DNA from: Lethocerus indicus
Lineage: Eukaryota; Arthropoda; Insecta; Hemiptera; Belostomatidae
Direction of reading: 5' to 3'
DNA length: 64,000 nt
Assembly (NCBI GenBank): GCA_019843655.1
Contig: JACDQD010000007.1
Span: forward strand, 25,686,365-25,750,364
Made by a program: the position numbers and the translations under genes. The notes under the pieces are model-generated. The model was not told where the DNA came from and searched no databases. It was given only the letters and a program-made list of their open reading frames with translations. This document shows positions 28,581-40,269 of the stretch, in pieces. Every line of letters starts with the position of its first letter. The first letter of the stretch is position 1.

Positions 28581-31500
28581 TTAAAATAATTATTTCAATT
28601 ATTCTTGATAATTACATCCCATCAACCAACTTTAATTCACATTTGTACCACATCTAATAAATATTATTTTGCTCTTCTTTCCATATGTATTATGGAATCC
28701 TTTATATTTTTTTTAACATGTTATTATAGTAATTGTATAGCTATTTCTGGCTATATATTAAGATATTCCAATAATAAATACCAGGTGTAAGCCCATTTTC
28801 CGCTTGATCATACTTTAGTCTCATTAATTAATTGCAAAATATTTTTAATAATTATTTGCAAATAGATAGTTTTGCTAAATTATACACCTATTTAATTGTT
28901 CATCAGTTAATTACATAATGATCGAGGGGCAGGGGATAATGGAAAAATAAAAAAAACTCCTGTTTTTACATATATATATGTATAGATATATACAATAAAA
29001 CAGTGTAAATTTACAAATTTTTTTTGTAGTAACAAATTGACATAAATCTGTTTTTCATATATATATATATATTTATATATTTATGTTTGTACATAAAAAT
29101 ATTTAATTCTTACAAGCTAATGGTCTATGTCAGTTTTTGGAAGGTTAAGAAAGTTTCAACAAATCAACAACAGGCAAATGTTAACACATCAACGTACAAT
29201 TAATTTGGTAATTTCTTTTTTTTACAAATTCTTACTTATTTTTTTCGTAACTGTAAAAATTAATTTTATTATTACACATATATCAATTCTTTTAACTACA
29301 AAGGCAAATATAAACAGAAAGCTGTTGCAAATTGGATAGGACATTTCCTATCATTATTTGTCAATTTTTAATATTAAAAAAAACATTAAAAATGAAAGAA
29401 AGATCAGAGGTCCTAGAGGTACATGCTTTGGATGACTATGAGTCCTAGAGTGCATATATGTTTATGGTGAATTGGATTGAATTACCTTAATTACTTCTCT
29501 TACCCGATTACTTACTCAAGTACCCTCTGAAATTTGTAACAATAGTTCACCTTGTAACAAATTAATTTACTCTGGGCCTCAAATTAAGTTTCAGGGCAGT
29601 AAATATAAATTGTTTCCCAAATTTTTAAACACCCATTAATCAAATATATCGGGATATTATATAGGAAGAATTGTAACAGTGACCTCTCTCCATCCATCAT
29701 GGAAACACTGTTTTAAATTAACCGAGACCTAATCATAAAACGACAACAAAGTGACACCGAAAAGTATGAACGCGGTACACAACACGAAACAACACTCGGG
29801 GATTTATTTTTATTTTTTTAATATTTTTTTTTCCCGATCGATTAAATTCTTTAACAAACGCTCACAACACAATTTTTTTCAACAATATAAACATCTAAAT
29901 AAACAGAATAAAAACAACTTCATTCGATTCCTTCCTCTTTCTGTAAACAAGTTTTTTTTGTTTTTATTTTTATAAAACATCGATGTAAAGTACAGTCAAA
30001 CAATCTAGAAATATTTTGTTTCATAAAAAAATTGTTTAAGTTGTTAAAAAAGCGTATCCTCAATTTTATATATACATATCTATAAATATATTTGACTCGA
30101 AAACAAACAACAGAGAAAAAAGAAAGAAGGAACAATTCAAAGCAAAATTGTGCAAGTGGCGAATAGAGTAAGGCACATAGACAAGCGTCCGCTTGTATTT
30201 TATGTACATATTTACTTGGTGAAGTCGAGTATTATGCGGCGGTGGGATTTCAAATCAAAACGAAGAGTGAGAGAGATCACCGGTTCAATTCCTAAATAGC
30301 GAAAATTTGTTTTATGCACTGTCGAACTGAAAATATCAACAGCTCAGTCGGTTTATATTTGCCTACTGAAAAAAAAAAGGTTATTTTTCTGCCCCCACTT
30401 CAATATCAACTACGGACAAATTGGTTGTACAACGAAAAGCCGGTAAATTAAAAAATACAAACCGATTACAGAACAAGTATTTCCTGTACACGTACGCACA
30501 GGCCCAATCTTGAACGAACTGAATCGAATTTATGCAGCTGGAACTCTTTAAATTTGAAACTTCAATTTTCTATAAACAATTTCGGATATTTTTGTGTTCA
30601 AAAAACATCCGTGCAGGAGGCATAAAATTTGCCGAAACTTAATTATATTCGAAGAAACTTCAAACCTATGCTAAAAACTTTAATATACGGTAATCATACA
30701 TTAATATGAAACCTTCAACGCTGTCACACATTGTGTAAAGTTTGGTCTACCTGTACAACGCCGTTCGGTGCAAGCTTTCAAACGTACAAATCATTTCATG
30801 ACACCACTAAAAACAAATGTCGGTTGTTTCGAAGTTAAACTTCAATTCACGATCGCATCAATGAATATTCTCCAAAATTATTGTTTTTGTACAATATGAA
30901 ATGAAAGCATTTGTAAGGAAATTTCACACCCTGTCACCAGAATGAGAATTACACAAGGCTGTAAAACTAATTATACTGTATCTGGAATTCCCTGAATTCC
31001 ATTGTCAGTCGAACTAAAGAGTTCCTGCTGCTAACTCGATTAGAAAACTCGATCTAAAACTGAGCCAGGCATAGATTTTTTTTCCAATTTTTTATTACTT
31101 TTTAACTTTTTTTGTCTAGCCATTTTAAGTCCTATTCGTTTATATATAAAAAATTCGTCCCTGTTTATTCCCTTTTTTCCATCGTTAAAAAAAAAGTGAC
31201 AAAAGAAATACAACTTTCTTAACCTCACAACTTTAAAAAAAATCAACATTTTTCTTTCTTTTTTCTTCTTTTTTTTACTGACATTGTACAGAGCTTTAAA
31301 AGCCAGTAGAGTTATAGTAGTTTTTGTCTATACAATAGTACAGTTGTGTCTGTGTCCTGTCACAAAAAACATTATAAGAGTTAATAATATATTATATATT
31401 AAAAATTCCATAAACTAAATAATAAATAAAAAGGACTAACACTCTAAAAATATACTTTTGTAATAATCTATTTAAATATACATGTAAAAAAGAGAAAGAA

Positions 31501-32440
31501 AAAATGTTTTTTGCCGCTATTAGTGACACGAATGTCTAGATTTGAATTGAGGGGAAGAAAATGGCGCAACAAAAATATTTCTTATGAAAATGTGAACTTA
31601 AAACCTGTAAACAATGATTTTAACAAATCATCTTTCCGGGAAAAGTATAAGCGCAAACTATTTTTTTTTTCACTGACAAGTTACAAACCTATTTATAAAC
31701 ATCTCTTTCGCAACACCTTTTTTTTTAATATATATTTATATTTTTTTGTTTAAAAGTCCCTTCCATTTTCCGATCTCTACACAATTTGTAAAGTGAAAAA
31801 AGACGCTTAACTCTACAGAGGGCTATTTACAGAAGAAAAAAAAGGAAAGAAGGGTCGAAAATTAAAGAAAATAAAATGAAAAACAAACAAACAAACAAAC
31901 AAAAATTGGGGTTATTGTCTGGGAAAACGCGAGCTCTCGGCATGCCTTTCCCAAACTTTTTTTCTCTCCTCTCCCACGCCATAAATCGATGGGCGTGCGC
32001 CAGTTTTCAGCCGTACCCATCTCCGGCGTACCCGAACCGGCAGCCTAACCGGCCTTTTGCGCCGTCACCACGACGCGATATAACACTGCATATTCTCCGG
32101 CGGAAAGGCGGGACATACTTTTTTTTTAAATTTACTTATTTAAAATTCGGTTACTTTTCGGTTATTTATTTCTTTTAAATTAAAAACGAACGAAACAAAA
32201 AAAAATGAGAAACTTTGGTTACATCCGACGAAACAACGCGCCTCCCTCCGCCCACCAAACTAATGTCCTTCCGCAGTAAGCGCTCTCCGCCGCCGCTAAA
32301 GAGGGGCTCTCCTTTCGGTGTTTTTTTTTTAATTATTTCCCCAGTTTTCTTGGAATATAAATATACCGTTCATTCTTTTGGCGAATTTAATTCTCTCCTC
32401 CGTTTAATTTGTGAAATTTTTCATTGCGGATAGCTTACGC
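28581..32440. other. AT-rich, T-rich stretch past RAD21; possible long 3' UTR
   Basis: No exon was recognised on either strand. Long T and A runs dominate, for example around 29,810-29,960, 31,080-31,280 and 31,660-31,750. Since RAD21 is read from the right and stops at 32,441, part of this may be its 3' UTR. Several minus-strand AATAAA-type motifs exist and I cannot choose among them. Confidence 0.35.
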
Positions 32441-35400
32441 TTAGAGGCTGGGGTTGTCGAAATTTGGACCTTTCGTAATCAGAATCTCTTCGTTCGAGTT
32501 GTCCTGCTGAAGCTCGACGACTTGGAATTTTTTCAGCATCAAAAGCGAATAGAACTTCTGTGCGACCTGTCGAAAACCAAAATTTCAATTAATATTTTAC
32601 AGTACATCTTTCTGAGCAGAGTTCTCATTCTTACATCCTCCACTTTGGGAATATGTTCTATATCTGCTATATGAAATTAATTTATACAAATATAATGTTT
32701 CGATAAATTAATATGAAAACAAGGATTTAAAGGAATTTTTATTTTTTATTCCTTGCAATAGGTTAAGTAATTTTTTTTTAATACATAAGTCTTATTTTCA
32801 CATTAGTTCATTTATTGCAGTTTGTAATTGTAATAATTATTGAAACCCATTTAAATCTTTGTACAAGCAAGATTTGTAAAGGACCTAGAACATGTGTACA
32901 AATAATTATTTTTTCTTTATTATTATTTATACAAATATGCACTCTGCTGTTATGTGCGAGTGGATAATGAATATTTACTAAATTATTTAATGAATATCAC
33001 TATCTGTACTATTCAAATTGTTTTCTTTGTCTGTCATATTGTTTGCATCCAGTGATATACTGTTGATTGCATTTTACATTGTTTGGAAAAAACTATTAAC
33101 ATTGTTTTAGGAATTGTTTTATTCTATATACTTTAGTTTATCATGTTTATCAAGTTATTTTGAAGACGCAATAAAAAGTACAAGAGTATTAGGGATGAAA
33201 ATTTGTAAAACTGCGAACCTGTTTTCTGTTGTTGCGTGGCGTGAAAACTGAGAAATACAAGTTGGGCTCTGCGTCGAGTTTGTTTTTGACCAAATGGTAC
33301 ATATGAGCCGCCCTCTTGTTCAGCACCCTCTCTTCAAACTGTTCAAAAGTTTCATCCGTTGCCTGCTCTTCAGCCTGAAAAGAAAAATATAACGATAAAG
33401 ATAAATTCATATCATTTTATATCAGATCAAATATAAAATGCTGGACCAGACTTTAATTTCTTCCTTACCTATGTTTATTTTATTATCACTTATTATTAAA
33501 AAAATTCCCTTTTCCAATGACTATGAGTATTGGCAATATGACACTGAATTCATTTTTTATGTATTTTACATATATCTGCATGGACGTTTGAAAGAAGAAT
33601 AATTCAAATAAGAGGGAAATTTGAATCCCACCATAATTAAAATATGAAGATGAGAAATATTTGGCAGCCAAATTTTTGACAATGAAGAATATTAACTTTC
33701 AGATTTTTATCCAACTATCACGGAAGATGGCGAGCAGCCGAAACTTGTCTAGCAAAAGACCAAATAGGAGACAGAAACACGAAATCTATGGTATTCCAAC
33801 CGGTCGCAGGCCACAAAACAGGTATAACCGTGTAAGGAACATTTGTGATGAGGTGCTAATAGTAATAAACGATGCTAACCGGTCCTACGGAGACGGGGAA
33901 GTCGTAGTCGTCGTGCCAGGGCGTCGCGTTTCCCCTTTCCGAGATGGCTCCTCCGGGTGTGGTCGGCGGAGGGGCCGCCTCGTCGTAGCCCATGTTGGCC
34001 ATCAGCTCCGCACCACCGCTACCCTCGTAGCCCATATTGTGCAGCGGCGTCGTTCCTCTCGCCAATGACTCCTCCAGCAGGCTCATCTAAACAATATCAA
34101 TTAGCCGACTCAAATTTAATACAAGCACTCACTGTCTGCCCTCTGTTACGGATTGTGGGCCGTCCGAGTGATCACTCCCATGATTTTTTTTGCAGCTAGA
34201 CACGAGTCATTATACAATTTAAAACATATTACATAGCTTCATTCCAAAAGCATTTTGTTTGGTAAACAAAATTTATTGGCCGACTGGATGAAACCCTGTG
34301 AGGAACAGCAACTGTAGTGTCTGTTGGAGGAATATTCTCTTTTTTTTATTTCCAATGTTACGGAGTTACTGAAATACTTAATTAATACAATTAGTTACCT
34401 CTCAAGTGTCCAGTACATGCCCCAGGAAGTGTACAAGAGCCATTATAAAATGGAACTCGATTCGGGTGGCAAAGAATAGAGGAGCTAGTGTGTACATTTT
34501 AAGGTTCTAAATAATGGTAGTACTGACCTGTTCCGGGGGTATGTGGGGTATCGTCGAGTTGTCTATACTGAACGGTGTCATGTTGGGTGCCGGCGTGGGC
34601 GGGGCCTGGGGCGGTACCGACATCGGCTCCTCGATCGGGGCGACTGAGAGGGGCGGCACGCTGAGCGGGTCGAGGACGGTGGCGCCCCCCGGCGTCGCCG
34701 GCACCACGCTCGGCGGAGGCTGTTCCACCGACATGGGCGGCGGCCCCACCGACATGGGCGCTGGCCCCACCGACATGGGCGGCGGCCCCACTGACAGCGG
34801 CGCCGTGTCCAGGTCTACGTCGGGCACCCTCGTCGACTCCATCACTCTTGCCGGTGTTGGAGCCACTCGCCTCTCCTCTTCTTCTAGTAATACCTGCGAA
34901 TGCGGATTTAGTTATTAACTGAGCAGTTTCTGTGACCGGAACTTGAATTGTCACTGACTGGTTTCCAGCAACGTTGAATGTGGTTAGAATATCTGTTCGA
35001 CTATTTGGGCAAAAATCTACTAGGGTTTCCAAATACAGGAAAAACATCGGAACAGCTGGGGGTCAACTGATATTCTTCCATCAATCTGTCCAAGAGCGAA
35101 TCGATGACAAATTAGTTATTATTTATACTATAGATTTTTCACTTTTAATATAATGTTTTCATTGTTTCTGCGCAATGTGTAGCTTGGTGAGGCAAGTAAC
35201 TCTGCCCAGTGCACGGAGGGAATGGATAACCCCATTGTGCGCCAAAATAAAACATAAATATTTTTCAGTGTACGATAAACTATATACATTTCTTTTTATG
35301 TATAAGACTGTGATTTAGGCAATTTATCAAAATAATAATAAGCTTAACTTAATTTAAACCTTTAAACACCAGGGATATGGATTTATCTACAGAAGTAGTG

Positions 35401-38400
35401 ATCATTCTAAGGAAAATAAAACATCTAATCCCTACAGCAGTCCATCAGTGTACATTAATGTCTCGTCTGCTTGAGAAATAGTGTTTTCTGAGTCAAAATA
35501 TAACCAAGCTGGGAGGATAGGGGAACCGGGTAGTAATAAATGTTAAAAAGGAGTCTAAATGTTTGGGAACTCACGTGTTCATCAAGATCGTTCTGCTTCC
35601 TCTTCTTTGCTCTCCTCGTGGGTGGTGGTGGAGGCTCAATCTGTTCGGGCATCTGCTCGAACGGCATGCCGTCCTTGTCGGCTTCGACGACGCCCTCGTC
35701 ATTCGGCACTACTCTACTCGTCAGATGTCTTTGATAATTCTGCAACAAACAGTATCGATAAAACATGAAAATTTACCGGATATTATTGATATATATATAT
35801 TAGCGGAAAAGATTGAATGGCATAAATACACATGAATCATAATCCTATTGGTAATTAAGTTAATGAAAATTAAACCTTATAGACTGAGAAATTTTTTTTT
35901 TAATATATACTAGCGTAGATTTCATGTGTTTCTGTCTCCTCTCGCCACTCTGGTCTTTTACTAGACCAGTTTCAGCCTGCTCGCCATCTTCAGTAGTGGT
36001 GTTAGTCACTTTTAGCAGCTTGGATGTTTTTTGGGCATCCTCACTGCACTGTCACTGTCACTTGTACTGTGGTGGTTGTCTGTTTGTCATATGTATATAT
36101 GTGTGTCTTGTTATTGCGTTTTTGGGGGATTTTTGTAAAAGTGCCCCCTCAACTCAAACAAGACAAAAATATCAAATAAACAAATTATTTATTTTATATA
36201 AATAAAATAATTTATACTATTTCTTGTAGTTGGTTGAGAAATTTCTATTTGATTGCATAATTGGTTTGTGTTCATATTAGTTAAATTATTGTAGTTTACA
36301 ATCCATTATTGAAACCTATTTAAAAATCTATACAATGTTTATAAGGGACCTAGATGCTGTGTGCCTTTTTTGAAAGGTTTCTGGTTCGGTTGTCCACAGA
36401 TCTAAGTCTTGTTCTATCGCGTATTTCTTTTTTTGGTATTGTACATTATCAATTAACTTTTTCAAGACTGTGATGTCCACATTTTTCTCTGACAAATGGA
36501 TTTAAACTGATGTCAGGTGTTTTGTAACAATTTTGGTGGCCGGCAGATTAAACTGCGTAAACTGTTGTACCAGAATCAAAAATCACCTTGAACAAAATCC
36601 TGGCGGATATATTTCTTCCCGGGAGGGCAAAAAGTTTTTCGACACCTCCCGTCTCCTTCCAGTGCATGAGCCTCTTGGTCGGCGGCGCCAAGTCCAACGA
36701 CTGTACAATGTCGCTCGTGTCGCTGAGCTGAGCTTTCATCTCTTCCCCAGAAATGTTTTTCACTTCATCGACAATCAGTTTCCTCTTGCGTTTCGTCTTC
36801 GTCGAACCTGAAACCGAACAACAAATTCATATTGAACGACCCGATTATTTTGTTCTATAATCATCAAAATTCCAACAAACATTCGGTCTAAATTTCCATA
36901 CAGCTTATTATTTAACACTTTTCGAGTGCCACCCAGCCCGAGTAAATTGCTCAGATTAAAGACAGAGATCCACTTAGGCACCACCACTATCCCTATAAAA
37001 GATTCATCTATTTTTTTTAATTATTCACCACTGTTTTATTTCCCTCATTATACTTATTGGCTGTTATTTATTGAATCTATCTTGCTGTCTGCGCATATTA
37101 TTGCAATAGTTTTATTGTTCCTGTCTTGTAGCACTTATATAAAATATTTCATTTTTGACCCGTTCATGCATAGTATTATTGTGCTTTGTTGGTACCGGTA
37201 GAATTGTAATTGAGATTTTAGTAAATTTTGTTATTTAATCGTCGTTTTTTGGTTTATATTTGTGTTTATAATTTTTGTCTATATTTGATAACTTTAAAAT
37301 TATCTTTTAAAGCGAGCAGTTACAAATAGTACAGTGTTGTATAGCTGATAGTTTATAACCGACCTTTGAGTGCAGAAGCATCGACCGGTCCAAGGGCGAA
37401 TGTTTCCTCCTCGTTGTGGAGGAGGAGGGTATGGTCGGGCGGGTGCGGCGGAGGGTCGGGGGGACACTCCTGGGCCTGTTCACTGAAGACGTGGGCTCCG
37501 GCTCCGGCCGCGCCCTGGCCAGTGGCGCCACCTGCGGCGCCGACTCCGCCGCCCACCACTTGCCCGTCGTCCATACCCCCGACGCCGACTCCCATACCGC
37601 CGCCCACCCCCGCCGTTGGACTTCCCGGACGGGAACCGCCTTCCGAACTGTAACAAAATATCTCTTTATACAACAGATGCATTGCCAGACATAGGACTGC
37701 GTTAAAAAAAATATTATACTGTAGATTTTGTGTGTTTCTGTCTCCTCTCACTTGTTCGGTATTTTGTTAGACCGGTTTCGGCTGCTCGCCACCTTCATTA
37801 GTGATATTAGTCACTTTCGGCACTTTGGATGTTTTTCGGGCATCCTCACTGCACAGTACAGGGTACTGTGGTGGTTGTCTGTTTTTTGTATGTATATATT
37901 CATGTCTTGTTATTGTGTTTTTTGGGGGATTTTGTTTGTCTTGTTTGAGTTGAGGGGGGGTGGGATTTTTTTTTTTACAAAAATCCCCCAAAAACACAAT
38001 AACAAGACACACATATATACACACGAAAAAAACCACCACAGTACAAGTGACAGTGACAGTGCAGCGAGGATGCCCAAAAAACTCTACTGCACTTACTCCA
38101 AGTAAATACTTCTCTCAAACGGCTGAACTTTGTTGAATTATATTAACATTTTTTTAAAATCATTATTTACACAGCGCAATTGGGACCAGTATGCACTTTT
38201 TCATACCGATGCGATCTTATACATTTATAAAATATCACTTTTTATATTGGGTCCCTTTGTTAATGACTCATGGTTACCTCTGTGCGGCTGGGCTTGGTGC
38301 GCCAGTGAACCTGTCGTCATCGTCACTGTCCGGTTGAGGTATGTTAATGGTATCCGGCGGGTTGCCACTGTTCTGTTCAACCAGGCGGCACCTGCATCGG

Positions 38401-40238
38401 GGCATCGTCGAACAGACCACCGCCAAACAGAGTTCCACCTGAAACAAATTTATTTTATAGATTTCTTGTGTTTCTGTCTCCTCTCGCTGGTTTGGTCTTT
38501 TGCTAGACCTGTTTCGGCTGCTCGCCATCTTCAGTAGCGGTGTGAGACACTTTTGGCACTTCGGATGTTTTTCGGGCATCCTCACTGCACAGTACAGGGT
38601 ACTGTGGTGGTTGTCTGTTTTTTGTATGTATATATTCATGTCTTGTTATTGTGTTTTTGGGGGATCTTGTTTGTCTTGTTTGAGTTGAGGGGGGTGGGGT
38701 GGGATTGTTTTACAAAAATCCCCCAAAAACACAATAACAAGACACACATATATACACACGACGAACAGACAACGACAAAAGTACAACTGACAGTGACAGT
38801 GCAGTGAGGATGCACAAAAAACATCCAAAGGGCCAAAAGTGTCTCACACCGCTACTGAAGATGGCAACTAAAGATCAGGAAACATGGCAGTTTGACTCCC
38901 CGACAGATTTCTAACATCTATAATAAATCTATGCCTGAGCCATTGAAGCCTGAAATCTTAAATTTTATTTATTCATTTTATTTACATTAAACTTTTGTAA
39001 CTGATTCAATACTCATTCATGCATCTATAAGATCAAATTGGTTTCCGCCATGTGCTTATATTTTTTTGTCAACTGAATTAATTCAATATATAATCTCTTG
39101 CCCCAAGAAAATAATTTTTATATTACCCTGTATTCATATTGTTTCAATTATCTTGAGATTTTGTAGAATTCTCCGACCTTTATCATAAACCAAGAGTTCT
39201 TAAAGGAAACAAATATAAAATTCTCGATAATTTTTGAGAGTACTGGCATTGCAAAATCTGTATCAGTCTAATATTTTATTTACAATCAAATAAAAACAAA
39301 CGAGATATAATGAATGAATACCATTATTAGTAAAGTAGAAATTTTATTATTAACTGTGCCCATAATATGTGTACACTTACCCATAATATCCTGGGAAAGA
39401 TTTCCACCGAAGCCGTCATCCCTGATTGGCGCATCCATTTCTAGAGCGGCCCTGTCCAGCACGGCGCTCGAAGTCGATGGCTGAGGCTCTTTGTCCTTTT
39501 CAAGGCGATCAACACCATCACTGAAGAGTAAATTAGCCTGCAATATTAAAGTAAGACAAATTATTTTCAAAAACTTACATTCAATAAGTACTAAAAATAG
39601 CTCATGCCAGCTACACATTACCCCATCTTAGATTGAGTACAATTTGGTCCATCTACCTAATTAAACAAAAAAAAATCAACAAAACCTAACACTCTACTTA
39701 AGGTTTAATAAACATATACAATGGAACAATGGAATTTAATACTAAGCCACAATCCTTAAGCTGCCCATCTGATCCAGCTTTTGGTACAACTTTTTTTCTT
39801 GGAGATTAAAATTATTTCAATAAAAAAAATACATCTGTTAAAGAAACTGAAATTCTTTAAAATGTTAAGTGAAAGAATATTCATATTGCAAACTAAAAAT
39901 GAGGAATTATACATATGAAAAAAGATATTATTGTAAGGCAAATTTAAACCTAAATTAATATAATTTCTTCATTCAAAATATTGCAAAGTTGAACAAAATA
40001 GTTTTCAACAAGGTAGAGTACTGTTGAAGGAATCTTTTCTCTTTTTATTTGCAATAAACTAATTATTCCAATGCTTAAGTATTGCAACTAACAAACTAGC
40101 TGCTTCCCTGGAGGCTTACACGATTATAAAATGGAAAAGACATGTGAAACAACTTGATTTGGGTGACCATCACAGAGAAAACTCTTGAGATATTGGGGCA
40201 TAGCTCAGAAATAGTGGCCATGCAAGAAGGAGCTTGTG

Positions 40239-40269
<31 letters not shown>

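Noticed and set aside
34507..35047. Long alternative frames over RAD21 exon 9
   Set aside because: These are frame shadows of the repeated Pro/Ser/Val-coding segment. The phase-0 frame fits the flanking exons.
38500..38836. Open frames on both strands encoding cysteine-rich peptides
   Set aside because: They are translations of the foldback MITE arms and recur in every copy with altered frames.
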